Made by a program: the position numbers and the translations under genes
Notes under the pieces: generated by a model
Told to the model about the DNA's origin: nothing
The model's database searches: none
What the model saw: the letters and a program-made list of their open reading frames with translations, nothing else
Assembly: GCF_014648775.1 (NCBI RefSeq)
Contig: NZ_BMRT01000001.1
Location: 1 to 64,000 of the forward strand
Origin: Streptomyces abikoensis
GTDB taxonomy: Bacteria > Actinomycetota > Actinomycetes > Streptomycetales > Streptomycetaceae
Reading direction: 5' to 3'
Length of the DNA stretch: 64,000 nt
Shown: positions 43,839-53,027 of the stretch, one piece after another
Numbering within the stretch: position 1 is the stretch's first letter
How the letters are laid out: every line of letters starts with the position of its first letter

Positions 43839-43873
43839 GCCGTCAAGCTTCCGGCGGCTTCCGGGCGAGGGCG

Positions 43874-43889
43874 TGAGTACGCGTACTCA
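43874..43889. promoter_or_regulatory. 16-bp perfect palindrome TGAGTACGCGTACTCA
   Basis: TGAGTACGCGTACTCA is a perfect palindrome 36 bases upstream of the KAS III-like start. Its GAGTA-TACTC shape resembles operators of LuxR/NarL-type or other dimeric regulators. No regulator gene is adjacent, so a regulator encoded elsewhere would control the operon. Confidence 0.5.
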
Positions 43890-43968
43890 AGTGCGGCTGA
43901 GGAGTTCAGGCAGAACGGTGAGCTCCGCTCCGAGCCGCGGACACGGGCGGATACAGGGCGTGCGGAGG

Positions 43969-44790
43969 TCAGTCGCAGCGGGACGTGGCGCACAGCCGCC
44001 ACTGGGCGGGCCAGTCGGGGGCTCCGCCGCCGGGCGCGTTCTCGGTGATCTGCCAGTAGCGGTCGCGGTTCCACTCGCGGGCGGTCACCTTGAGCCGTTT
44101 GTCGGGCAGTTCGGTGACGGTGCTCGGCTGGCTCAGGCCGACGCCGTCCTCGGGCACCGCGCCCATGGGGGCGGGCGGCTGCCAGACGCCGTCGTCGGGT
44201 GACTGGGCGCGCGACTCCATGGCGCGGCCCGTCGTGCGGGAGGAGGCCATGGCGACGAGGGTGCCGTCGGAGCGGGTGAAGAGCGAGAGGAAGCCGTGGT
44301 ACGGGAAGGGGGCCAGGCCGAAGCCCTCGGGGGCGGACCAGGCGCCGCCGTCCGGGCCCTGGACGGAGTGGCAGAAACCGCCGTGGTCGAGCCAGAACAG
44401 CTCCAGGCCGCCCGCGGCGTTCTCGGTGGCGGTGACGAAGGACGCCTTGGGGCCGACGGTGCCCGCGCTGACGCGCTCCCAGCTCCCGTACGCGCCGCCG
44501 GGCTCCCGCTGCGCGCGGTGCCAGACGAAGGGCAGGCCCTGGGTGGCGGTGGGGTCGTAGAACACCTGGAACTGGTCGACGCGGCCGTCGGACCGGGTCA
44601 CGGAGACGGCGTCGCCCGCGGCGCCTCCGGTCACGCCGCGCGCTCCGCCGTCCATGGCGCAGCCGCTCGCGGCGGCGGGCGCCGCGCCGGGCGGCGCCGC
44701 CGGGGCCGGCGGCGCGACCGCCAGGGCTCCGGCGCAGGCGAGGGCCAGGGCGACGACGGCACGTAAGGAACCCCTCAGTGATCTCCCCAT
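43969..44790 (-). CDS. Secreted beta-propeller-like protein
   Basis: This 273-residue protein has a signal peptide (cleavage near APAAPPGAA, about residue 35). Repeated short motifs with tryptophan (VWHRAQREPGGAYGSWERV, LELFWLDHGGF, DGVWQPPAP, WNRDRYWQI) resemble fucolectin or sialidase-type propeller blades used for carbohydrate binding. ATG 44790 follows AGGAG by six bases. No catalytic motif was seen. It is divergent from the lectin-fused protease homologue at 44987; both may bind surface polymers. Confidence 0.65.
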   Translation of the reverse strand: MGRSLRGSLRAVVALALACAGALAVAPPAPAAPPGAAPAAASGCAMDGGARGVTGGAAGDAVSVTRSDGRVDQFQVFYDPTATQGLPFVWHRAQREPGGAYGSWERVSAGTVGPKASFVTATENAAGGLELFWLDHGGFCHSVQGPDGGAWSAPEGFGLAPFPYHGFLSLFTRSDGTLVAMASSRTTGRAMESRAQSPDDGVWQPPAPMGAVPEDGVGLSQPSTVTELPDKRLKVTAREWNRDRYWQITENAPGGGAPDWPAQWRLCATSRCD

Positions 44791-44927
44791 GGCCAACTCC
44801 TACCCCACCGGGTCACTCCACACACCGGCCACCCAGCGCCGGTTCGTCCAACGGAATGTCAAATTCCAGCCAGAGACGCTACTTTGAGCCCACATCGGGG
44901 TCCGTTTCGGTGTATGCCCGTACATTT

Positions 44928-44957
44928 TTGACAAGTTTTTAACACCGTTTTTATCCA
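44928..44957 (+). promoter_or_regulatory. Strong-looking promoter of the lectin-fused protease homologue
   Basis: A consensus -35 TTGACA (44928-44933) and TATCCA (44952-44957) are 18 bases apart within an unusually AT-rich stretch (44920-44975). The start of transcription would be near 44964, with AAGGAAG (44976-44982) before ATG 44987. Confidence 0.6.
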
Positions 44958-44977
44958 GCTTTTTCGCGAAGCGTTAA

Positions 44978-46129
<1,152 letters not shown>

Positions 46130-46153
46130 CAACGGCCCGCGCCGCGTGAACCC

Positions 46154-46197
46154 GCGCCCCCTGTCCGTCCGGCGCACTCCGGACGGACAGGGGGCGC
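46154..46197. terminator. Bidirectional terminator, 19-bp stem
   Basis: Bases 46154-46172 pair perfectly with 46179-46197 around a six-base loop. T residues follow at 46202-46205 in the rightward direction. It separates the lectin-fused gene from the convergent M56 peptidase gene. Confidence 0.9.
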
Positions 46198-46222
46198 GCC
46201 CCTTTTCCCGCGCCCTCCCGGG

Positions 46223-47179
46223 CTACGGCCCGGCGGGCGCCGCGCTCCCGGCCTGGGCCGTCTCGATGTCCTCGTGGAGATCGGTGGTCGCCTCGGCGGC
46301 GGCCGCGCCGGAGACCAGCAGGCACGCCAGCAGCACGGCCGACACGCTCCGGGCCCGGGCGAAGGAGCCCCGCGCGAGCGGCGGCGCGACCAGCAGCGCC
46401 GCCACCCGGCGGGGCACCGGCCCGGCCGCCGCCGGCAGCGCGCCGGCCGGGCGGAGCCGTCCGGTGGGCGCGGCCGAGGCGGCCAGCGCCGCCCGCGCCA
46501 CGGCCCGGGCCGCCAGCCTGCGGTCGCCGACCACGGCGGCGGCCGCCTCGTCGGCCCACCGCTCCACCTGGAACGCCAGCGGCTCGCGCAGGCCGCGCAG
46601 CGCGGGGTGCGCGCAGGCGGCGAGCCGCGCGAGCAGCAGCAGAAGGTGGTGCCGGCCCGTCAGATGGGCCCGTTCGTGCGCCAGCAGCACCGCGCGCTCG
46701 TCCGCGTCGAGACCGCGCAGCATGCCGGCGGTGACCACGACGCCGCCCGGCCGGCCGGGCAGGGCGTAGGCGTCGGCGCCCTCGTCGGGCAGCACGGTGA
46801 GGTCGCCCGCGCGGGAGTGCCCGGCGAGCTCCCGGGCGACCCGGACCCGCGCGGCACGGTGGCCGTGCAGCACCCGGGCGACGGCCACGGCCACCGCCCC
46901 GGCGGCCACCGCCGCCACGACGCCGACGGGGACGGCCGCGGGCGCGACGCGCTCCAGCAGCGGCACGGACAGGTGGCCGAGCGACGCCACCACGGGCAGC
47001 CGCAGCACCGCGGCGCCCGCCAGCAGCGCCAGCGCCGCCCCGGACAGGCAGGCGAGGGCGCCAGCGGCGGCCACGAGGAGCAGCGCGGCCGGGCGCGGCG
47101 GCAGGGCGGCGGCCAGCCGGCGGGCGGCCGGCACAGCGAGGAACGGGATGATCAGCGGCGCCCAGACGGCCCAGGTCAC
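46223..47179 (-). CDS. M56-family membrane metallopeptidase (BlaR1/MecR1-related)
   Basis: This 318-residue integral membrane protease has three or four N-terminal helices, a cytoplasmic zinc site LLAHERAHLTGRHH (HExxH about residue 166), and a final helix (SVSAVLLACLLVSGA). Relatives cleave a BlaI-type repressor after sensing cell-wall stress. No penicillin-binding sensor domain follows, so the signal is not necessarily a beta-lactam. GTG 47179 overlaps the BlaI-like stop as GTGA, coupling protease to repressor. Confidence 0.88.
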   Translation of the reverse strand: MTWAVWAPLIIPFLAVPAARRLAAALPPRPAALLLVAAAGALACLSGAALALLAGAAVLRLPVVASLGHLSVPLLERVAPAAVPVGVVAAVAAGAVAVAVARVLHGHRAARVRVARELAGHSRAGDLTVLPDEGADAYALPGRPGGVVVTAGMLRGLDADERAVLLAHERAHLTGRHHLLLLLARLAACAHPALRGLREPLAFQVERWADEAAAAVVGDRRLAARAVARAALAASAAPTGRLRPAGALPAAAGPVPRRVAALLVAPPLARGSFARARSVSAVLLACLLVSGAAAAEATTDLHEDIETAQAGSAAPAGP

Positions 47180-47559
47180 GATCGCTCCCCCGGTTCGGCG
47201 GCCTGCTCCAGCAGCTCCCTCAGCACGATCTCGTCGGCCGAGCTGAGCCGGGAGACGAAGCGGGCGAGCACGCCCTGCCGGTCGTCGCCCTTGTCCAGCT
47301 CGGTGTGCATGCGCTGGGCGGCGAGGGCGGCGCGGTCCTCGACGGCCGGGCTGTAGGCGTAGGCGCGCCCGGCGCGGACCCGGTCGAGGGTGCCCTTGGC
47401 GTGGAGCCGGGCCAGGGTGGTGGCGACGGTGGTGCGCGCGAGGGGTTCGGTGAGCGCGGCCTGGACCTCCGGCGGGGTGAGCGGGCGGTCGGCCGCCCAG
47501 AGGACGACGAGTACGGCCGCTTCCAGCTCACCGGCCTGTCGGCGTATGTCCTCGGTCAC
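47176..47559 (-). CDS. BlaI/MecI/CopY-family repressor
   Basis: This regulator has 127 residues from GTG 47559. The winged helix AGELEAAVLVVLWAADRPLT with TTVATTLARLHAKGTLDR (about residues 9-60) and the C-terminal dimer region are typical. GTG 47559 has GGAAGG five bases upstream. The alternative ATG 47595 lies within the operator. Two 18-bp dyads overlap the promoter region, so it likely represses itself and the M56 gene, and possibly the divergent PAP2 gene. The M56 protease should inactivate it on stress. Confidence 0.88.
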   Translation of the reverse strand: MTEDIRRQAGELEAAVLVVLWAADRPLTPPEVQAALTEPLARTTVATTLARLHAKGTLDRVRAGRAYAYSPAVEDRAALAAQRMHTELDKGDDRQGVLARFVSRLSSADEIVLRELLEQAAEPGERS

Positions 47560-47583
47560 CGGAACCTTCCTCTCCTCGCGATC

Positions 47584-47620
47584 GTCTACCGTCATGTAGA
47601 CCGTCTATCGGAATGTAGAC
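47584..47620. promoter_or_regulatory. Tandem BlaI-type operators
   Basis: GTCTACCGTCATGTAGAC (47584-47601) and GTCTATCGGAATGTAGAC (47603-47620) are two 18-bp dyads with GTCTA/TAGAC arms, one base apart. They lie between the BlaI-like start and the divergent PAP2 gene, and match the GTCTAC/GTAGAC half-sites bound by BlaI-family proteins. Confidence 0.8.
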
Positions 47621-47678
47621 GGTGGCGTGCCCCTGGGGCACGTCCGTCCGTCCCCGATTATGGGAGGCCCCGCGCCCC

Positions 47679-48347
47679 ATGCTCGCACCACCCTCCGCCC
47701 TTCCGGCCGCCCCCGTCCCGGCCGCGGCCGCGCCGGCGGGCCCCTCGCTCGCCTTCGACGGTTCCACGGTCGACGGCGGCTGGTACACGGACGTCACCCA
47801 GCTGGCGCGGCACTCCTCGCCCCTGCTCAACGACGTCATGTCCGCGTGGTCCTCCTACGGCCTCGCCCTGTTCGCGCTGCTGATGCTGGTGGTGTGGTGG
47901 CGGGCGCGGCGCGCGGACGCCGCGACGATGGCCCGCGCCCTGGCCGTGCCGCTGGTGGTCGTCCTCGTCTACGGCGTGGACATGGTGCTGAAGTCGGTGG
48001 TGCGCGAGGTGCGGCCCTGCCGGTCGATCCCGCACAGCTTCACGCTGGAGTCCTGCCCGGCGCCGTCCGACTGGGCCTTCCCCAGCAACCACACGGTCAT
48101 CGCCTTCTCCGCCGCCACGGCGCTGTGGCTGCTGGACCGGAGGCTGGGGGCGCTCGCCTTCCTGGCGGCCGTGGCGATGGGCTTCTCCCGGATCTGGGTC
48201 GGCGCCCACTATCCGCACGACGTCGCCGCCGGCGCCGTGGTGGGCGTGCTGGTCGCCCTGCCCCTGGCGGCGGCCTCCGGCCGGGCGGCGCCCTGGGTGG
48301 AACGCGCCCGGCGCGGCAGGCTCCGCCCGCTGCTGGCCGCCGGCTGA
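47679..48347 (+). CDS. PAP2-superfamily membrane phosphatase
   Basis: This 222-residue protein has about five membrane helices. It contains all three phosphatase motifs: KSVVREVRP (about residue 109), PSNH (about 146) and SRIWVGAHYPHD (about 186-197). Substrates of such enzymes include undecaprenyl pyrophosphate and phosphatidic acid. ATG 47679 follows GGGAGG by 11 bases. It starts 60 bases beyond the tandem BlaI operators, so it may be part of the same cell-wall-stress response. Confidence 0.88.
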   Translation: MLAPPSALPAAPVPAAAAPAGPSLAFDGSTVDGGWYTDVTQLARHSSPLLNDVMSAWSSYGLALFALLMLVVWWRARRADAATMARALAVPLVVVLVYGVDMVLKSVVREVRPCRSIPHSFTLESCPAPSDWAFPSNHTVIAFSAATALWLLDRRLGALAFLAAVAMGFSRIWVGAHYPHDVAAGAVVGVLVALPLAAASGRAAPWVERARRGRLRPLLAAG

Positions 48348-48355
48348 GACGAGCG

Positions 48356-48386
48356 AAGGGCGCCGCCCCCGGAGGGCGGCGCCCTT
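48356..48386. terminator. Bidirectional terminator, 13-bp stem
   Basis: AAGGGCGCCGCCC (48356-48368) pairs perfectly with 48374-48386 around a five-base loop, ending in TTT. Between the convergent PAP2 and ARMT1-like genes. Confidence 0.85.
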
Positions 48387-48405
48387 TCGCGTGCGGTGGC
48401 GCCGG

Positions 48406-49599
48406 TCAGCCGTCCCGGCGGCGCCGGGCGTCGACCTGGACGAGGGCGTGGGTGCCGCTGGTGCGCCAGGGCAGCCCGCCGCTCTCCAGCGTGGTGACCG
48501 TGGCCTCGTCGAGGCCCGTGATCACATCGGACTTCAGGGTGCGCAGGGCGGCGACGGGCCCCGGGAAATGGGCGGTCCGCTCGGTGAAGGGCGTGGTGGC
48601 CGGCCAGTGCCGGTCGTCGACGAGCCGACGGTAGTTCAGGTCGCCCTTCATCACGGTCACCGTCGCCGCCGCGAACTCGGCACGCAGTTCGCCGGGCATC
48701 TCGGCGTACGGCAGCGGGGCGCAGAAGAACGGGTGGGCGCGGACCTCGAGTTCCCCGCCGGCCATCGCCCGCCACAGCCGGTCGCCCGTCGCCGCGGCGC
48801 TCCTGCCCGGTGCCCGGCGGAGCCGGCGCAGGGCGTCGGCGACGTCGGCCATGGTGGCGTCGGAGACGTAGTAGGGGTACGGCTTGACGTGGAGGACGGC
48901 GCGGCGGGCCCGGCCGCTCCGCAGGAGGTGGTCGAGGAGGACCAGGTCGGGGATGAGCTCCGGGCCGGCGTTGTCCGCGACGAGGTGGACCTCGGCCGGG
49001 CGGCCCTCGGGCAGCAGGGACCACAGCAGGGCGCTGTCGTCCGCGACGAGGGCCGGGTCCGTGCCGTCGGCGCCCACGTCGCCGGCGGTGATGCGGAAGC
49101 CCAGGTCGGCCCGGTTGCCCCAGAGCGCGGCCCGCAGCAGGGCCGTGCCCCGCGTGGCGGGGTCCGCCTCCTCCAGCCGGTCCAGGACGGCCAGCGCGTC
49201 GTCGACCGCCGGGCCGACGAGTTCGGCGTGCTTGAACGGGGCGAAGGGGTCCACGCCCTGCCAGGGGCCGGGGGCGAAGTAGCCGACGGCGTCGAGGAGC
49301 CTGCGGTAGAAGTAGCTCTCGGCCCACAGGAACGGCGCGGCGAACCACGAGGTGCCGAGGTGGCCCCGGTCCCAGGCCCGCCACCGCTCCTGGTCGTGGG
49401 CGCCGGCGGGCAGCGGCTCGATCACGCCGTCGGCGAGCTCGGCCAGCAGGGCGTCGAGGGCCCGGTGCCCGTCCGGGCCGTAGGGGGAGGCGTCGCGCAG
49501 CCTCTGGACCAGCGCGGGGTGGCGCTTGGCCCACACCTCCCACGCGAACGAGCCGGGCTCGTCGCTCCGGATCACGGGGGCGGCGTCAGGTGCGGGCAT
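48406..49599 (-). CDS. ARMT1/DUF89-family damage-control phosphatase
   Basis: This 397-residue cytoplasmic metal-dependent phosphatase belongs to the group that removes harmful phosphorylated metabolites. Diagnostic features are VADNAGPELIPDLVLLDHLL (metal-binding Asp-Asn, about residue 209), VLHVKPYPYYVSDAT and TVMKGDLNYRRLVDDRHWP (about 321). An N-terminal helical domain (WAKRHPALVQRLR) completes the family layout. ATG 49599 is 11 bases from GGAGGAG; GTG 49608 is an alternative start. Substrate unknown. Confidence 0.85.
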   Translation of the reverse strand: MPAPDAAPVIRSDEPGSFAWEVWAKRHPALVQRLRDASPYGPDGHRALDALLAELADGVIEPLPAGAHDQERWRAWDRGHLGTSWFAAPFLWAESYFYRRLLDAVGYFAPGPWQGVDPFAPFKHAELVGPAVDDALAVLDRLEEADPATRGTALLRAALWGNRADLGFRITAGDVGADGTDPALVADDSALLWSLLPEGRPAEVHLVADNAGPELIPDLVLLDHLLRSGRARRAVLHVKPYPYYVSDATMADVADALRRLRRAPGRSAAATGDRLWRAMAGGELEVRAHPFFCAPLPYAEMPGELRAEFAAATVTVMKGDLNYRRLVDDRHWPATTPFTERTAHFPGPVAALRTLKSDVITGLDEATVTTLESGGLPWRTSGTHALVQVDARRRRDG

Positions 49600-49666
49600 G
49601 GCGTTCACTTCTCCTCCCACTTCTCCTCCACTGTGCGGCTGCTCCGCACCGTACCCGGCGGTCGCG

Positions 49667-50842
49667 TCACGTGAGGGCGCTGCGCTTCTTCCACTGGTCC
49701 CAGGTCTCCTGCCAGACCTCCAGGCCGTTGCCGACGTCCGTGACCTTGGTGCTGGTGGTGTTCTTGACCTCGACCGTGGAGCCGATCAGCAGGAAGTCGT
49801 AGATCTTCTTGGCGTCGCTCGTGGTCATGCCGAAGCAGCCGTGGCTGTTGTTCTCCACGCCGATGGAGTTGTTCCAGGGCGCGGAGTGGAGGAAGGTGCC
49901 GGAGGCGGTCAGGTGGGTGACCCACTTGGAGTCCAGCATCCACTCGTTGCCGTGGCCGATGGTGGCGGAGTCCATGGTCTCCGCGGCGTTCTTGCTGCGC
50001 ACGGTGTGGATGCCGCCGCGGGTGGGATCCGTCGGGGAACCGGCGGAGCCCATGATGTGGCCGACCTCCTTGCCGTCCTCGATCATCGTCAGCTTGTGGG
50101 CGGGGACGTCGATGACGGCCTTGCGGTCGGCGCCTATGGAGAAGCCGAAGTCGTAGTTCCGCGCGAACCAGCCGCCTTCGCCGGAGTCGACGCCGGACAG
50201 GTTGCCCTTCACGGAGACCTTGGTGCCGGTGGGCCAGTAGTCCTTGGGCCGCCAGTCGATCCGGTCCTGGCCGGACCAGTCCTTGACCCAGCCCCAGGAG
50301 CCCTCCACCTTCGGCTGGGTGGTGACGGTCAGGGACTTCTCTATCCCGGCGCGCTTGTCCTTGTCGACGGGGTGGTCGAAGAGGATGGAGACCGGCATGC
50401 CCGTGCCGACGGTCGAGCCGTTGCCGGGGGTGTTGGTGAGCTTGTTGACCTTCTCGGCCTGCTCGGTGGTGAAGGTCGCGGAGGCGGTGGACTCCTTGCC
50501 CTTGCCGTTCTTCCCGCCCTTGGCCTTGGTGTGGACGGTGTAGGTGGCACCGGGGCCGGCATTGCCGTCCGAGGTCCAGGAGGCGCCGTCGCCGGACATC
50601 CTGCCCTCGACCTTGTTGCCCTTGGCGTCCTTCACCTCCACCTCGGTGAGCCGCCCGCCGTCGGCCTTCACCGAGATCGGCGAGCCGAGCTTGACGGCCG
50701 TCCCGCTCCCGGGCGTGATGGTCACCTTGGCCTCCGCACCGGCGTCGGCCCCGGAACCGGAGCCCGAGCAGGCGGTGAGGACGAGGGAGCCCATGAGGGC
50801 GGAGGCCCACAGGACGGAGCGACGGCCCGTTCCGACGTGCAC
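49667..50842 (-). CDS. L,D-transpeptidase lipoprotein with Ig-like domains
   Basis: This 391-residue envelope enzyme forms 3-3 peptidoglycan cross-links. A lipobox LVLTAC (Cys about residue 25) anchors it. Two Ig-like beta domains (about 40-240) precede a YkuD catalytic domain with HSAPWNNSIGVENNSHGCFGM, whose SHGC holds the nucleophile cysteine. GTG 50842 is preceded by AAAGGG; longer frames are possible but hold no signal. Streptomyces genomes normally carry several paralogues, so this one need not be essential. Confidence 0.92.
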   Translation of the reverse strand: MHVGTGRRSVLWASALMGSLVLTACSGSGSGADAGAEAKVTITPGSGTAVKLGSPISVKADGGRLTEVEVKDAKGNKVEGRMSGDGASWTSDGNAGPGATYTVHTKAKGGKNGKGKESTASATFTTEQAEKVNKLTNTPGNGSTVGTGMPVSILFDHPVDKDKRAGIEKSLTVTTQPKVEGSWGWVKDWSGQDRIDWRPKDYWPTGTKVSVKGNLSGVDSGEGGWFARNYDFGFSIGADRKAVIDVPAHKLTMIEDGKEVGHIMGSAGSPTDPTRGGIHTVRSKNAAETMDSATIGHGNEWMLDSKWVTHLTASGTFLHSAPWNNSIGVENNSHGCFGMTTSDAKKIYDFLLIGSTVEVKNTTSTKVTDVGNGLEVWQETWDQWKKRSALT

Positions 50843-51142
50843 GTGAATGACCCTTTCTCGCACTTTCTCGCAGTGACAGACACCTCTACAGATGATCTGC
50901 ACGCTTGTACGGTTGCACGGAGAAACGAAACATTTGCGCGATACAGCCAGTAGGCGGCCGGACGCCCTGTTCGCGCGTCACCTCACGGGACGTCACGGCC
51001 CGAAACCTCCGGCCCGCGCCGACTACCCGATCGACGGATCCGACGCCGATTCACTCCCCCGTCCCCGTACCGGGCCCGTAGCGTCCGGTTGTGAGCGATG
51101 TGTGCGGAGGACGTGCGTGGATCGTCGAGGGGGGACGGGGAC

Positions 51143-52963
51143 ATGACGACAGCGGACGGGGTCACCACCGGCGCCGGGCAGCCGCCCCGCCGTGCCGTCC
51201 TGCGGTACGGGGCGGCGGGCGCGGCCGGGGCCGGCGCCGCCGGCCTCACCGGGCCCGCCACCGCGTTCGCCGCACCGCGCGGCGGCGGGAGCGCGCGCCG
51301 CGGCGGCCGCCGGGTGGCCGTGCTGGGCGCGGGGGTCGGCGGGCTGACGGTCGCCCACGAGCTGGCCGAGCGGGGCTTCGAGGTGACCGTGGTCGAGCGC
51401 CGCGCCGTCGCCGGCGGCAAGGCCCGGTCCCTGTACGTCCCGCACAGCGGCACCGGAGGCCGCCGCGACCTGCCCGGCGAGCACGGCCACCGAGGGGTCT
51501 TCGGCTTCTACCACAACCTCCCGGACACCCTCCGGCGGATCCCGCTGCCCGGCGGCGGCAGCGTCTTCGGCCGGCTCACGCCGGTGACCTGGATCGAGTT
51601 CGCCCGCGCCGGGGACCGCCCGGACATCCCCCTCCCCGTCAGACCCGGCTCGCTCTCCCTGTCCGGCGCGCCGCTGCTCGTCGCCACGCTCGGCGGGCTG
51701 CTCGCGGAGGGGCTGCGGCTGCCGCCGTGGGAGGCGGCCCACTTCGCCCGGCTGGCCGTGACCCTCTTCACCAGCTGCGACGAGCGCCGGTTCGGCCAGT
51801 GGGAACACCTCGCCTGGTGGGACTACATCCAGGCGGACCGCATGTCCGAGGACTACCGAAAGCTGCTCGGCGGCGGGGCGCAGCTGCTCCAGGCCCTGCG
51901 GCCCCCGACCGCCAGCACCCGCACCTGCGGCCAGGGCCTGGAGGCCATCTTCTACGACCTGCTCGGGCGCGGCAGCGACGGGCCCGCCGACCGGATCTTC
52001 GCCGGTCCCACGAGCGAGGAGTGGATCGACCCGTGGGTGGCCCATCTGCGCGCCCTCGGCGTCCGGTTCGCCTTCGGCCGGACGGTCGCGCGGCTGGAGT
52101 GCCGCGCCGGGCGCGTCGTCTCCGCGACCGCCCGCGACCACCGGGGCGCGACGGAACGCATCGACGCCGACTGGTTCGTCGCGGCGGTCCCCGCCGACCG
52201 GGCGGTACGGCTGTGGGACGCCGCCCTGCGCGCCGCCGACCCCCGGCTCGCGGCCATGGACGGGCTGCGGCACACCTGGTGCAACGGCGTCCAGTACTTC
52301 CTGCGCCGCCCCGCGCCGGTCATCGCCGGGCACGTCGTGCACGTCGACTCGCCGTGGAAACTGGTGTCGATCAGCCAGTCGAAGCTCTGGCGCGCGCCGT
52401 ACGAGCGGACGTGGGGCGACGGCGAGGTACGGGAGTCGCTGTCCGTGGACATCTCCGACTGGGAGACGCCGGGCATCCTCTACGGCAGGCCCGCCCGGCA
52501 CTGCACCCGGGAGGAGGTCGCCCGGGAGGTGTGGGCGCAGATGCGCGCCCACCTCGGCCGGGCCGGCCGGTCCGTCCTGGACGACTCCCTGCTGCACTCC
52601 TGGTACCTGGACGAGGCGATCACCGAGGGCCCGGACGGGCTCCGCGAGGACGACCCGTACCTCCTCAACAGCACGGGTTCCTGGGAGCTGCGTCCGGACG
52701 CCGTGACCGCCGTCGGGAATCTGTTCCTCGCCGCGGACTACGTCCGGACGTACGCCAATGTGGACTTCACCTCGATGGAGACGGCCAACGAGGCGGGCCG
52801 GCGGGCGGCCGCCGGAGTGCTGACCGCCGCCGGGGCCTCGGAGGCGCCCGAGGTGCGGACGTTCCGGGGGTACGAGGCGCCGGAGTTCGCCGTGCTCAAG
52901 CGCGAGGACCGGGAGCGCTGGCGGCGGGGGCTGCCGCACGTCCTGGACACCGGGCGCCGGTGA
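51143..52963 (+). CDS. Twin-arginine-exported FAD-dependent desaturase-like oxidoreductase
   Basis: This 606-residue flavoprotein has a Tat signal (PPRRAVLRYGAAG, about residues 14-26) followed by AVLGAGVGGLTVAHELAERGF, the FAD motif of the phytoene-desaturase/hydroxysqualene-dehydroxylase/amine-oxidase superfamily. The C-terminal FAD motif is LFLAADYVRTYANVDFTSME (about 527). Substrate is unknown; related proteins act on isoprenoids. ATG 51143 follows a G-rich tract. It ends at the convergent terminator at 52989 and is probably independent of the adjacent gene cluster. Confidence 0.82.
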   Translation: MTTADGVTTGAGQPPRRAVLRYGAAGAAGAGAAGLTGPATAFAAPRGGGSARRGGRRVAVLGAGVGGLTVAHELAERGFEVTVVERRAVAGGKARSLYVPHSGTGGRRDLPGEHGHRGVFGFYHNLPDTLRRIPLPGGGSVFGRLTPVTWIEFARAGDRPDIPLPVRPGSLSLSGAPLLVATLGGLLAEGLRLPPWEAAHFARLAVTLFTSCDERRFGQWEHLAWWDYIQADRMSEDYRKLLGGGAQLLQALRPPTASTRTCGQGLEAIFYDLLGRGSDGPADRIFAGPTSEEWIDPWVAHLRALGVRFAFGRTVARLECRAGRVVSATARDHRGATERIDADWFVAAVPADRAVRLWDAALRAADPRLAAMDGLRHTWCNGVQYFLRRPAPVIAGHVVHVDSPWKLVSISQSKLWRAPYERTWGDGEVRESLSVDISDWETPGILYGRPARHCTREEVAREVWAQMRAHLGRAGRSVLDDSLLHSWYLDEAITEGPDGLREDDPYLLNSTGSWELRPDAVTAVGNLFLAADYVRTYANVDFTSMETANEAGRRAAAGVLTAAGASEAPEVRTFRGYEAPEFAVLKREDRERWRRGLPHVLDTGRR

Positions 52964-52988
52964 CGGCCGGGCCGCGCGAGGGGCGTGC

Positions 52989-53020
52989 CGTGCTCCCCGC
53001 CGGCCGGGGCGGGGAGCACG
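52989..53020. terminator. Bidirectional terminator, 13-bp stem
   Basis: CGTGCTCCCCGCC (52989-53001) pairs perfectly with 53008-53020 around a six-base loop. Between the flavoprotein and aminotransferase genes, which are convergent. Confidence 0.9.
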
Positions 53021-53027
53021 GGCGGGG

